Source: Humulus lupulus | Taxonomy: Eukaryota > Streptophyta > Magnoliopsida > Rosales > Cannabaceae | Assembly: GCF_963169125.1 (NCBI RefSeq) | Contig: NC_084798.1 | Coordinates: 195,171,481 to 195,235,480, forward strand | Direction: 5' to 3' | DNA length: 64,000 bases | Shown: positions 1 to 10,641 of the stretch, piece after piece | Numbering within the stretch: the stretch's first letter is position 1 | Layout of the letters: each line of letters begins with the position of its first letter | Position numbers and translations under genes: made by a program | The notes under the pieces: generated by a model | Told to the model about the DNA's origin: nothing | Databases searched by the model: none | The model's input: only the letters and a program-made list of their open reading frames with translations

Positions 1-2
1 CG

Positions 3-308
3 TCCCTCGACTTGATTGATGAAAGACAAGAAGATTCACAGCTCCAGCTCACGCATTATCAGCAAAAGATCACTCGTTATTTCAACTCAAAGGTCAGAAA
101 ACGTGCCTTTAGCATTGGCGACCTGGTCCTCAGGAGAATCTTCTTAGCCAGTAAAGATCCCAAAGATGGAGTATTGGGACCGAACTGGGAAGGGCAATAT
201 CAAATAATCGAGGTCATAAAGGAAGGAACATACAAGTTAGCTCGGCTTAATGGAGAAGCAGTCCCACGAACTTGGAACACAATCCATCTGAAGAAATATT
301 ATCAGTGA
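3..308 (+). pseudogene. pol: Tat integrase C-terminal domain (partial, E1)
   Basis: This is the last ~100 codons of pol, open from the window edge to a TGA at 306-308, so no true start is visible. The integrase would insert element cDNA into the host genome; this part is the C-terminal DNA- or chromatin-contacting region. Visible hallmarks are a helical stretch with YQQKITRYFNSKVR, then FSIGDLVLRR, GVLGPNWEGQYQI, YKLARLNGE and a terminal HLKKYYQ. These are the standard landmarks of Tat integrase tails and are matched by the pol ends of E2 and E3. No stop interrupts this piece. The catalytic core lies outside the window. Confidence 0.85.
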
Positions 309-436
309 TACCCTTGTAAGACTTAATCAGAAAGGCCATCTTTTGTTTATTAAGCAATGAAAATTAAATCTTTTTTCATTATTGTGTATATTTGTGGATG
401 TAATCTCAAGTAACCACGAAAGACCCTTTCCTAATT

Positions 437-450
437 ACTTGGGGGGCATA
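437..450 (+). promoter_or_regulatory. Internal polypurine-tract-like motif after pol (E1)
   Basis: CTTGGGGGGCATA lies ~130 bp after the pol stop. It nearly repeats the true polypurine tract of the same element (CTTGGGGGGCAAA, just before the 3' LTR at 4992). Equivalent G-runs followed by CAT occur after pol in E2 and E3. It could prime plus-strand DNA internally or be a relic of an ancestral LTR junction; neither is shown by sequence alone. Confidence 0.5.
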
Positions 451-456
451 CGGTGC

Positions 457-1150
457 CTGGATACAACCAAGTCATCTTAAAGACTTAGAAGTTAATTCAA
501 ATTGATTGATCGTTGTTTTTCTTAAAAAGCATGAGATATTGATAAAGGATTAACACGAACTAAGTCGTATCCTGGATATAATCGGGTCATCCTAAAACTT
601 GGCAATTAATTCAAATTGATTGATCATTTTTTTTCTTAAAATGCACGAGATATTGATAAAGGATTAACGCGAACTAAGTCGTATCTTGGATATAACCGGG
701 TCATCCTAAAACTTGGTAGTTAATTCAAATTGATTGATCAGTGTTTTTCTTAAAAAGCACAAGATATTAATCAAGAATTAACGCGAACTAAGTTTTCAAA
801 TTAACGTCCTGGATGTAACCAGGTCCTAAAACTTAGAAGTTAATTCAAATTGATTGGTCGTTGTTTTTCTTAAAAAGCACGAGATATTAATAAAAAATTA
901 ACGCAAACTAAGTTTTCAAATTAACGTTCTGGATATAACCATGTCCTAAAACTTAGAAGTTAATTCAAATTGATTGATCGTTGTTTTTCTTAAAAAGCAC
1001 GAGATATTAATAAAAAATTAACACGAACTAAGTTTTTAATTTAATGTCCAGGATACAACCAGGACTTATCTTAGAAGTTGGTTCAAAATTGATTAGCATG
1101 TTTTTTCCTAGAAAAGCATAAAAAGTCAATCATAGCACCAACAGAAACTA
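457..1150 (+). repeat. Tandem array, ~6 units of ~115-120 bp, between pol and aORF (E1)
   Basis: Units start with CTGGATAYAACC or close variants near 457, 572, 686, 811, 931 and 1049. They continue through a conserved TTAATTCAAATTGATTGATC block, a TTTTTCTTAAAAAGCA block and a GAACTAAGT block. The last unit is the most diverged. Arrays in this position are typical of the hypervariable 3' region of Tat/Ogre elements, which is known to seed satellite DNA. The bases on either side (309-456 and 1151-1297) show no gene. Confidence 0.85.
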
Positions 1151-1297
1151 AGAGTATTAAAAGAGAAATGAGATAGAGGCAAAAGGATGTAAATCAATTA
1201 AGAATAAAGTTGATAAAACCAATTGTCTCGAGGTTAGAAAACCTCACAATACAAAGTTAAAAAAAAATGTTTGAATGGTAAAAAGAGAAGAGAAGTC

Positions 1298-3976
1298 CTA
1301 GGCCCCGCTAGGCTGCTCCGATGAGGTCACCACCTCGCCCTCCTGCTCGGTGGCTATGGAAGTCTCCCCGGTCTCGGAGGGCACCTCTTGCTGAAGACGA
1401 GCTTTGAACTTCTCCAGAAAGGACTACCATGCGTCCGCCTCAGAAAGGAGAAGTCACCATCCGGGTTGAAGACCCAACAGTGGTACAACATAGCCACCAT
1501 GGAGGAGCTGGAAGCTGCCCTCTCCGTCGCCAGGGCGGCCTTGGCCTCCTCGGCCTCGGATTTCGCGGCGGCCAGCACGGCTCGAGTGGCCCTGGCCTCC
1601 TCGAGCTCAATCCTTGCAGTGGCTAGGGCGACCTTGGTAGCCTCAGCCTCTTGCAGCTTAGGTCGAGATGCGTCTAGCTCAGCCTGCATAGTCGCCAGGG
1701 CATCGTTGGCATACTGTTCCTGCTTTTGGGCAGTCTTAAGGGCAGCCAAAGCAGTCTGATGCTCGCCTCTCATGTCCTCGAGCCTGGCCCTAGATCGGGA
1801 TATGCTCTGGTGGAGAGCCAAGGCACCCTGCAAGACAAAAAAATAATAAGGCAACAACAAACATGTGATGCATACGAGCAAGGAATACAAATGGCAAGGC
1901 CAACTTACCGTGAAAGCCATCCCCAGCGAAGACTCCATCATGTTCTCCGGGCTCCTTGTCTCGATCGCCCGCAGGTCCCTCTCGGTGGCATTGTAAGCCG
2001 TCTCGTAGACCGTCCCACGAAAGACATCAAGAATCTTCTCCAAAGCCCGAGGATTCACCGGAATGTGCACCTCGGGGGTTGTGGTCAACAAGGTCCCGGG
2101 GGGCACCTCCGTTTCCCGAACAAAGGCGGGAGCTCGCAGAGGAGGTGGGGGCATCTTCTCCATTGCAGGAGGGAGTGGAGGCACTTTCTCCTGGGCAGCT
2201 GGGGCTTGGGTTTTCCCCTTTGCAGGGGACTTGGAGCTAGTCCTGAGGGATTTCTTCGCCAGCTGGAGCTTTTTTACCATGGGCCCGAAGGCCCCGGAAG
2301 AAGGGTTCCCTCCAGGGAACATAACTCGCAAATCGTTGTTCCCGGGCTGAGACATCTCCTCTGTAGAAGCAAAGACAGCATTAATATACATGTAGAAATA
2401 TTTATGCAAAACAACAAAAATAAAAGGGAAAAACAAAGCTCAAGTATGTATTGAAAGGGATCCTACCCTCCAAGCTAGAGGAGGAATCTATAGTCACGAC
2501 CACTGGCCCCGGAGCTGTAGTAGGGGAGTCTAAGATAACGACCTCGCAGGCTGGAAGAGGCTCTGGGTCTGAATCTGGCTCAGGACTAGACTCTTCTACG
2601 TACTGCCTAATACCCAGAGCTACCACACCCTCCAGGAGGGAGGGCCACGACCTAAGATTGGTCCCATACTCCTAAAAAAAGATCGGCCTAAAGGCTAGGG
2701 TATTATCTACGACTACAGTACCCCTAGGGCAGCTCATGTCATGCCCCAGCACGAGCTGGTCGACGCATTGGAGTAAGGTTATGTCATGGTCCGGGTCATT
2801 TCGATGGCAATGAACGGGCTGGCTGGGATTGAACCTAGCTAGCCAAGGGTCTGCGGTGGCCCTATCTAAGTCCCTAAACATATAAGGATTACCTTAGTTG
2901 CTACTCCAGACCGGGCCCTCTCCACGTTTGTTTCTTGGGCGACCTCCAGCGCCCGCTTCCACCGCACGAGGGGCACCTTGTCCTCCTCGTCCTCTTCTTA
3001 TCCCGTAGCCTCCTCCTCGGGGATGGGCACCATCTCGCGAGCTGGAGGGAGGCCCCGCGGTCTCCTCAAGGCCAGAGTCTAGCCTGGGGAGATTAGCTTG
3101 CATGCCAGCATCGTCTCATCGGACACGAGCTGACGATAGTCCTTTTTGCTGGGGGATAGCCCCGCCAATGTCTCGTATTGACCTTCGAGGGTCACGGACT
3201 TGGCCGTCCTCGCAAAAATGGCTGCATGTTGGTTTCTAGATCAGGAACTAATAAAAGAAGCTAGTCAGTAATCAACTTATGAGCTAAGAATAGAAGATAC
3301 TTACGAGGGCGGTTGAAATAGTGGTGTTCGAAGTTGCGAAACCCCTTAGACATAAAGAACTGGTCTTTAAAGTCGTTGGGGTGGCTGGGTATCTCGATGA
3401 CCACAGCCGTGTTTGGAAAACAGGTCACATAGTAGAACCTGTCGCCTCGCCCCTGCTGCTCCGGGCTGGCCTTGAGGCAAAAGAAGTAGAGGATGTCTGC
3501 CAGTGTGGAGACCTCCCATTCCTGCTTCAAGAATAGGTATTTCAGCCCCGCTAACAAGCGATATGAGTTAGGGGGAGCTGGAAAGGAGCCAAATTCACGT
3601 AATTAAGAAAATCCGCGAAGTACTGGTCCAGCGGAAGGAAGGCCCTAGCCTTGAAATGCTCGTCGCTCCAAGCGGCGTACTCCTCGTCGAGCAGCGCGTA
3701 GCTTTACTCACATTCAAGGGGAGGTCGGGCGTTTAGGGAGCCCCTCCCAATCTTGATGTTGTGGGAAAGGAATATCTTTTTCACTTTCCCCTGGGAGGTG
3801 ACCTTCGAGATGATCCTCTCGGCCTCGAAGAAAGCGTCGGGCCCCACCTCAAGCTCATGCTCCACGGCTGGACCGAAAATGGGGATTGGAGAGTCCGTGA
3901 CCACCTCCTTTCCTTTGGCTTGCTGAAAAGACGAGCTGCCAGCAGTCTTCTTAGGGGCGTGCTTCTTTGGTCGCAT
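1298..3976 (-). pseudogene. Antisense ORF (aORF) of E1: Transposase_28-like protein with C-terminal coiled coil
   Basis: The gene is read opposite to pol. The ATG at 3976 follows a likely 5' UTR intron by 8 nt. A basic, Ser-rich N-terminus is followed by a segment with EEYAAWSDEHFKARAF, LNYVNLAPFQLPP, LADILYFFCLKA, GDRFYYV and FFMSKGF. This resembles the 'putative gypsy type transposon' domain (Transposase_28, PF04195) of Tat antisense ORFs. Likely introns with GT-AG ends lie at about 3248-3304, ~2360-2466 and 1828-1908. The last part (1300-1830) is an Ala/Glu-rich coiled coil. Breaks are a TAA near 3704, a frameshift near 3555, a TAG near 3075 and a TAG with frameshift near 1420. The stop is at 1298-1300. 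The biochemical role of these proteins is unknown. Confidence 0.7.
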
Positions 3977-3984
3977 CTGGTCGC

Positions 3985-4505
3985 CTAGCGAGCAAAAGAA
4001 GAAAATTGAGAAAGGGCGACCTAAGCATAAGAAAGAATCTGACGCGAAGTGTTTCCTTTACACGGGCTGAGGTATTCTCAGTCCGTGGAGAGTGAGACCA
4101 CGCGGTTCTATGAACACATGCCTGTGCTCCCAACGGATCCACGATTACTCGAAATCCGTGCGTTAGGAGGGTCAGGGTCAAAGTTTTCCTTGGAAGGAAA
4201 GTTTCAGTAGGCAAACAGTGCAAAACCGCCTGTGAAGCGTGTCCCCTAAGCTACCCAGTTTTGCACCCTAAAAGCTGGTTATTTTAAACAGGCATACAAA
4301 ATCTCTACCCAGAAAATTTCCCCAGAGGGTGTACCCTTTGAGTCGTACTCCTAAATGGTTTTTTCTACGGTCAATGCCCTAGAATAAAAACCTACGCATA
4401 TCATACCCACAAAAAACCAGCAAAATACTGCATGCGGCTACAGAAACAATTTACCTAAGCAACAGTGAAGAAGAAATTTAAAGCATGCACAAGCAAAGAA
4501 CTTAC
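3985..4505 (-). other. Putative 5' UTR intron of the E1 aORF (521 nt)
   Basis: On the - strand a CTGTAAGT donor (at 4505) and a pyrimidine-rich acceptor ending CGCTAG (at 3985) flank a stretch with no coding signal. The acceptor lies 8 nt before the aORF ATG. E2 and E3 have an intron of similar size in the same place, which is the main support. Bases 3985-4716 otherwise hold only this intron and the 5' UTR exon. Confidence 0.6.
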
Positions 4506-4718
4506 AGAATGTTTTGCTGTGATGAGGCTGAAGGGTCGTCTGGGTTGGAGTCCTGCTGAAATTGCTGGTGCCAAAGCCTCAAAGGAGCTCTCGTGCCTGA
4601 ACTTCTGGAACGCTGGGAATAGTAACCAGAAGAAAGAGAGGGTTTTTTGAGACTGAGAAGATGAAGAAATGAGAAAACTTTCAAATAAACTGGTGGCCCA
4701 TGCGAAAGGTGGCCACCC

Positions 4719-4728
4719 CTTTTATATA
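4719..4728 (-). promoter_or_regulatory. TATA box of the E1 aORF promoter
   Basis: TATATAAAAG reads on the - strand, 264 bp inside the 3' LTR start and ~216 nt upstream of the 5' UTR donor. E2 and E3 have a TATA box at nearly the same distances. Confidence 0.6.
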
Positions 4729-4976
4729 CGTAACATGCCAAATGAGGAGGGCCGTTGGATTGCATTGGTGTAGGATACGAGGATCACTACTCGAAAGGCG
4801 AAACGACGACCGGGTATAGGCTAGGCCATTTAATGCGGTTCTCGGAAGACGCACCATCACCAACCATGATGCTCCACGTATTCGACGCCTGCGTAATGGG
4901 CGGGATGTGAAGAGTCCACAAAGAAGCCTAAAAGCCCCCACTGTGGCCCCAGGTGACGTTGTGTGCCACGAGCAGA

Positions 4977-4991
4977 GGCTTGGGGGGCAAA
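4977..4991 (+). promoter_or_regulatory. Polypurine tract of E1
   Basis: GGCTTGGGGGGCAAA directly precedes the LTR start TGTACGCCC, as expected for the plus-strand primer. Confidence 0.75.
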
Positions 4992-5743
4992 TGTACGCCC
5001 TAATTATCCACGGGCTATTAGCGAGCTGAGAAATGACATAATTATATATCAGCCATGTAGATGCCATGTACCCGGAGCTGCTGTTACCAGGTCCTACATC
5101 TTTAGCTCGAGGTAACCAAAGGCTTACTAAGGTTACTAAGGAGTCAGGTCAGAAGTATGGACACCGCGGGCTAAGAAGACATCCAGCTCGAGGTACGAGC
5201 TTGAGTTGGCATCTGTGACCCCTTATTAAGTCAACCACGCAATGTAAACGTGCATATATCAGACATCACGTGTCTGATATATCCCTGAATTCTCGGACAT
5301 GCAGCATAAATGTGCGTGTTCAGGCACCCACGACTGGGTCGGGCCTTGCGGCCATTATCCCCTTACCTATTGATTAGACCACACTTCATTTGTCAGGTTT
5401 TAGGAATTAATCATGAATGTCACAAAAGTGACATGATGGGTAAGAAGGTCACGGGATGAACCCCCTTGCCAACCCCTAGGTGCCCTCTCCTATAAATATG
5501 GAGACCCTTGGAGTTGCAAAGGGTTGGATTCTATTGTATAAAGAAATACCCTGAAAAGAATACCAAAAAGATAGCAATAATATTGGTCGGTGGAGTAGAA
5601 GGATTTTAACCTTCGAACCACCTAAAAAGATATTCGTGTCACCATTTTATTTTAAGATCATTCGTCTGTTACGGTTCATTACTTAGCACTAATCCCACTC
5701 TCTTATTCTATTAATTACCTGTTGGCGAAGAACAGCGTCAACA
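4992..5743 (+). repeat. 3' LTR of E1 (752 bp)
   Basis: It begins TGTACGCCC after the polypurine tract and ends GCGTCAACA, the same terminal motif as the E2 LTR (GTCAACA). A TATA box (TATAAATATGG) is at 5491. Right after 5743 the sequence switches to Athila gag codons. A 12-bp inverted repeat with a CACGTG core lies 209 bp upstream of the TATA box. Confidence 0.8.
5254..5282. repeat. Perfect 12-5-12 inverted repeat with G-box core in the E1 LTR
   Basis: ATATATCAGACA and TGTCTGATATAT flank the spacer TCACG. CACGTG, a plant G-box core, sits across the spacer and right arm. The position upstream of the LTR TATA box suggests a U3 regulatory site; this is inference. Confidence 0.6.
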
Positions 5744-6992
5744 CTGTTAATACCTGGAATGAAATGAAGACATTATTCTTGGAGTGTTACTTCCCAGCAT
5801 CTAAGGTTGGTAGTATAAGGAAGGAAATTTGTGGCATTCGCCAACAGACTGGGGAGTCATTATATGAGTATTGGGAGAGATTTAAGAGGCTATGTGCTAG
5901 CTGCCCCCACCACCAAATAAGTGAACAACTCCTGATTCAATACTTTTACGAAGGACTATTTCCATTGGATAGGATCATGATTGATGCAGCAAGTGGGGGA
6001 GCATTGGTGGACAAGACCCCTGCTGCAACTAGGAGTTTAATTTCTAATATGGCAGCTAATTCTCAATAGTTTGGAGTTTGTCAAGAAGTATCGGTTAAGG
6101 GATTAAATAAGACAAACTCTAAAGTAGAGCAGCAGCTTGCACAGTTAACTAGTATGGTTCAACAAATGGCTGTAGGTCAGCAAGTGAGACCTTGTGGCAT
6201 ATGTCAGTTGGTGGGGCATCCTACTGATGCATGTCCCACACTTCAAGAGGATACCAATGAGTATGTAAATGCAATGGGGGGATTCCTAGGGCAACCTAGG
6301 CAAATGTATGACCCTTATGCTATAGCTTATAACAAAGGATGGAAGGAACATCCTAATCTTTGATATGAGAATCAACAACAAACTATATGTACTAGACCAC
6401 CAGGGTTTCCTTATCAACAAAGAAAATAGCAAACCTATACACCTCAGTCTCAACAACCTATTATCTCACAAGCTCAAGATCCATCAATGGCGGATATGCT
6501 AAAAATGATAGTAGCCTCCAATATACAAACTCAAGTACTTCTTCAAGGCGCTCATGCATCCCTGAAAAATTTAGAGAACACTATGAGTCAAATTGTCACT
6601 TCATTAAGTCAAAGTGAGCCACAGAATCAAGGAAAATTACTTTCACAGCCTGTTCGGAACCCCAGGGAAAATGCTAATGCCATCACATTAAGAGATGGCA
6701 AGACTTATGATCCACCCACTATCCCATTACCTCCTATCCAATCTGCCCAAAAAGACAAAGATGAAACCCCAACCACAACACTCAACCCTAAACCAACTAT
6801 TCCCACTTATGTCACTACTCCTCCATTTCCTAGTCGTTTGAGAAAGACAAAGAAAGATGAAGATGAACAGGAAATACTAGAGACTTTTCGCAAGGTTAAG
6901 GTAAACATTCTTTTACTTGATGCCACATTATGCAAGTACCTCGATATACAAAGTTTTCAAAGGAGTTATGCACCAATAAGAGGAAGCTAAAA
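5744..6992 (+). pseudogene. gag: Athila gag (partial, broken)
   Basis: Gag would form the virus-like particle and bind element RNA. The first codons were removed by the E1 insertion. The visible core has NTWNEMKTLFLECYFP, RFKRLCASCPHH and LLIQYFYEGL, the usual plant retrotransposon gag landmarks. A zinc knuckle (CGICQLVGHPTDAC, C-x2-C-x4-H-x4-C) lies near 6193-6235. A later part has TLRDGK followed by a proline-rich linker. In-frame stops occur at 6067 (TAG), 6361 (TGA) and 6427 (TAG). Near 6960 the frame shifts by one base into the protease frame. The E1 insertion and these stops make it non-functional. Confidence 0.85.
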
Positions 6993-7856
6993 GGGAATGA
7001 AAAGGTGAGTGTGGGGGAAAATGTTTCAGTGGTTCTTCAAAAGAAACTTCTACCAAAGTGTAAGGATCCTAGCACCTTCACTATTCCTTGCACTATTGAC
7101 AATAAAAGGATTGAAATATGTACTTTAGATTTGGGTGCTTCAATCAATGTAATGCCTTACTCTATTTATACCTATTTGATTTTGGGACCACTGGAAGAAA
7201 TGAGGGTGATCATACAATTAGCGGATCATTTTAATGCCTATCCAAGGGTAGTAGTAGAGGATGTATTGGTTAAAGTAAGTGAATTGGTTTTTCCGGTGGA
7301 CTTTTACATTCTTGATACGGAAGATGACTCAATTCCATGTTCTACACCAGTATTATCGGGAAGGCCATTCTTAAAGACAGCTAGAACTAAGATAGATGTT
7401 CATGAGGGAACTTTGACCATGGAGTTTGATGGTGAGGTGATTCACTTTAATATTTTTGAGGCCATGCGGTATCCAAGTGATGTTCATTCAGTTTCTTCAA
7501 TTGATATTCTGGACTCATTGTCACAAAGAGTTCTAGATTTACATGAAGAGGATGGGTTAGATGTTGTTTTGAGGGAACCAATAGACTTGAAGAAATATGA
7601 TGTCACTACCGAAGTAAAGGAGATAGTGGCTACACTTAATAGTGGTGGAGAGGTTTCTAAAGAGGTATCATTCTTAGAGTTGCCTGTTTGTCATGAGCAA
7701 CTTCAACCATCTGTTAAATCACCACCTAAGCTTGAATTAAAACCACTACCCGAGCATCTCAAATATGTTTACTTGGGTGAGAAAGAGACATTGCCGGTTA
7801 TTATCACCACACAACTTACCCAAGTACAAGAGGATCGTTTGATAAGGGTGCTTTAG
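6993..7856 (+). pseudogene. pol: Athila protease region
   Basis: The aspartic protease would mature the Gag-Pol polyprotein. The active-site segment reads LDLGASINVMPYSIY near 7126-7170, with D-L-G-A-S typical of Athila. The flap region and the second conserved segment (LSGRPFLKTARTKIDV) follow. An acidic, Leu/Glu-rich linker leads to RT. The frame stays open from 6930 to a TAG at 7854, which lies between protease and RT. The N-terminal boundary is blurred by the gag frameshift. Confidence 0.8.
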
Positions 7857-8605
7857 GAATACAAAACAACCATACGGTGGACCATAGCAGATATCAAGGG
7901 AATAAGCCCAACTATGTGTATGCACCATATTCTTCTTGAAGATGGATCCAAGCCTTCTAGAGAAGCTCAAAGAAGGTTAAATCCACCTATGATGGAGGTA
8001 GTTAAGAAGGAGATACTGAAGCTCTTAAGTGTGGGTGAGATTTACCCTATTTTAGATAGCAAGTGGGTGAGTCCAGTTCAAGTAGTTCCTAAGAAATCAT
8101 GCATCAATGTGGTAAAGAATGATGAGGATGAGTTAGTGCCCACAAGAGTCTAAACAGTTTGGCGAGTTTGTATTGATTATAGAAAGTTGAACACTGCAAC
8201 CAGAAAATACCACTTCCCTTTGCCATTCATCGATCAAATGCTTGAAAGGTTAGCGAGACATACTTATTACTGCTTTCTTGATGGTTATTCAGGTTATAAT
8301 CAGATTGTTATTGCTCTTGAAGACCAAGAGAAGACCACATTTACATGCCCATTTGGCACATTTTCTTTTCGTAGAATGTCATTTGGATTATGCAATGCTC
8401 TCGCCACTTTTCAGTGATGTATGGTTAGTATTTTCTCAGATTACATAGAGAACATCATAGAAGTGTCTATGGATGATTTCAGTGTCTATGATGATTCTTT
8501 TGATAAGTGCCTCCACAATTTAACTCTAGTTCTTAAACGATTCATTTACACTAATCTTGTATTGAATTGGGAGAAGTGTAACTTTATGGTGCAATAAGGT
8601 ATTGT
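7857..8605 (+). pseudogene. pol: Athila reverse transcriptase
   Basis: The RT would copy element RNA into DNA. It continues in the protease frame. Visible blocks are EAQRRLNPPMMEVVKKEI, WVSPVQVVPKK, VCIDYRKLNTATRKYHFPLPFIDQM, CFLDGYSGYNQI, TFTCPFGTFSFRRMSFGL and a catalytic MDDFSVY near 8470-8490. The MDDF form is normal for Athila. Stops break it at 8151 (TAA), 8415 (TGA, where related elements have Arg) and 8595 (TAA). The catalytic aspartates are still encoded. Confidence 0.85.
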
Positions 8606-9290
8606 TTTGGGGCATGTTATTTCGGAAAAAGGGATTGGAGTGGACAAGGCAAAAATTGATCTCATTTGTTCTCTTCCACCGCCATCAAGTGTGAAAGAAA
8701 TAAGATCCTTTCTTGGTCATGCAGGATTTTATAGGCGGTTTATAAATGATTTCTCAAAGAGTACTTCTCCCTTATGCAATCTTTTTCAAAAGGATGTGAC
8801 ATTTGAATTTAATGATAAATGTTTGTTTGCATTCAACAAATTGAAGGAATCCTTGACATCAACACCTATTATTCAGCCACCGAACTGGGAGTTACCATTT
8901 GAAATAATGTGTGACGCTAGTGACTATGTAGTAGGAGCAGTCCTTGGGCAAAGAGTTGGTAAGGTTCCTCATGTTATATACTATGCCTCACGAACTCTTA
9001 ATGATGCTCAGTTGAATTACTCTACTACGGAGAAAGAGCTTTTAGCGGTCATCTTTGCTTTAGAAAAGTTTTGGTCTTACTTGATTGGAACTAAAGTTAT
9101 TGTTTACACTGACCATGCAGCTCTTAAATATTTACTAGCTAAGAAATAAGCGAAGCCTAGACATATTCAGTGGATTTTCCTTCTACAAGAATTTGATCTT
9201 GACATAAAAGATAAGAGAGGATTAGAAAATTTGGTGGCTGATCATTTAAGCAGACTTATTCGGGATGAAGATAACTTGCAATGAAATGAA
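8606..9290 (+). pseudogene. pol: Athila RT connection and RNase H
   Basis: RNase H would remove the RNA strand during reverse transcription. The segment opens with GHVISEKGIGVDKAKID, SFLGHAGFYRRFINDFSK, then PFEIMCDASDYVVGAVLGQ, YASRTLNDAQLNYSTTEKELLAVIFALEKF and VYTDHAALKYLLAKK. The catalytic Asp (CDAS), Glu (TEKE) and Asp (YTDH) can be seen. It is open except for a TAA at 9147, and ends with [10 protein letters not shown] frameshift follows between 9290 and 9418, after which integrase is in another frame. Confidence 0.85.
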
Positions 9291-10641
9291 AAATTTCCCG
9301 ATGAACAACTCCTGGCTCTTAAAGAAGTTATTCCATGTTTTGCTGATATTGTTAATTATTTAGCCACTAAAGAGTTACCAAGAGACCTAACAAAAGCTCA
9401 AAAGAACAAGATTAAGCATGATGATAAGTTTTATATTTGCGATGATCCTTATTTATGGAAACATTGTACTAATCAAGTCATTCGAAGGTGTGTTCCTGAT
9501 TCTGAATTTTAATCTATCCTTGCTTTCTCACATTCTCATGCTTGTGGAGGTCATTTTGGACCAAAAAGAACAACCCATAAAGTACTTAGACAGCGGTTTT
9601 TATTGGCCTACCATCTTTAAAGATTCATATGCATATTGTAAGGCATGTGACCGTTGTCAATGAGTTTGTAATATTACTGCTAGGGATCAAATGCCTCAAA
9701 CTCCCATACTTATTATCAAGATTTTTGATGTAAAGGGCATTGATTTTATTGGACCATTTCCATCGTCATTCAGTTTTGAGTATATTCTTTTAGCGGTGGA
9801 TTATGTGTCTAAGTGGGTGGAAGCAAAAACAACTAAAGCGCATAATTCTAAAACAGTGGTTGAGTTCATTCGATCAAATATCTTTGTGAGATTTGGTACT
9901 CTAAGGGCAATAATTAGTGATTGAGGTACTCACTTCTGCAATAAAATGATTGAAGCTTTATTTCGGTGCTATCAAGTGACTCATAAAGTAACCACTACTT
10001 ACCACCCACAAGAAAATGGCCAAGCTGAGGTATCGAATAGAGAAGTCAAGTCTATTCCTGAAAAGACGGTGAATCCAAATAGAAAGGATTGGAGTATAAG
10101 ATTAGATGATGCTCTATGGGCATATCGCATGTCCTACAAGACACCGGTTGGTATGTCGTCGTATCTGTTGGTGTATGGAAAGCTTTGTCATCTACCAGTT
10201 GAATTGGAGCATAAAGCTTGGTGGGCTATGAAAAAGTGTAGTATGGAGACGGACAATGCAGGCCAACAAAGAATGCTGCAATTACAAGAGATGGAGGAAA
10301 TTCATAATGATGCTTATGAGAGCTCTAAGATTTACAAAGAAAATACCAAAGCCTTTCATGATCAAAATAGAATTATTCAGAAAACGTTTGATGCGGGATA
10401 GAAAGTATTATTGTATCATTCTCGTCTCAAACTCTTTCCGGGTAAGTTGAAATCCCGATGTGTTGGACCATTCATAGTGGTACATCATTATCCTCATGGA
10501 GCGGTAGAAATTTCAAGTCCATCAACGGGAAAAATACTCAAGGTAAATGGCCAGATATTTAAGCCTTATTATGAGTCTTTTGAGGAGGAACAAGCTATTG
10601 TGATTCACCTCTTCGATCCAAAATATGTTGATGAGGTATGA
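9291..10641 (+). pseudogene. pol: Athila integrase
   Basis: The zinc-binding N-terminus is seen as CHSHACGGHFG-like codons near 9525-9560 and YCKACDRCQ at 9634-9660. The core has GIDFIGPFPSSF, DYVSKWVEA, a damaged second catalytic motif (TGA in place of a Gly codon after ISD, ~9922) and [19 protein letters not shown] with the catalytic Glu. The C-terminus has [18 protein letters not shown], then [24 protein letters not shown]. Stops lie at 9661, 9922 and 10399. The final stop is at 10639-10641. Confidence 0.85.

Larger units (their letters stand above)
1..5743 (+). mobile_element. E1: 3' part of a Ty3/gypsy Tat-lineage LTR retrotransposon
   Basis: The window opens inside this element. In order it shows the integrase C-terminus, a polypurine-like motif, a tandem array, an antisense multi-exon ORF, the true polypurine tract and the 3' LTR. 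This order (pol, variable repeat region, antisense ORF, LTR) is known for Tat-lineage plant elements. The element lies in the gag of an Athila element. The five bases after its LTR (CTGTT, 5744-5748) are the expected target-site copy, but the other copy lies outside the window. It belongs to a different family from E2 and E3: its integrase tail and antisense protein match theirs only at domain level. Confidence 0.85.

Noticed and set aside
1388..2454. Several + strand ORFs of 65-242 codons opposite the E1 aORF
   Set aside because: They are reverse-strand shadows of the Ala/Glu-rich and Pro-rich exons of the antisense ORF, which has domain and splice support.
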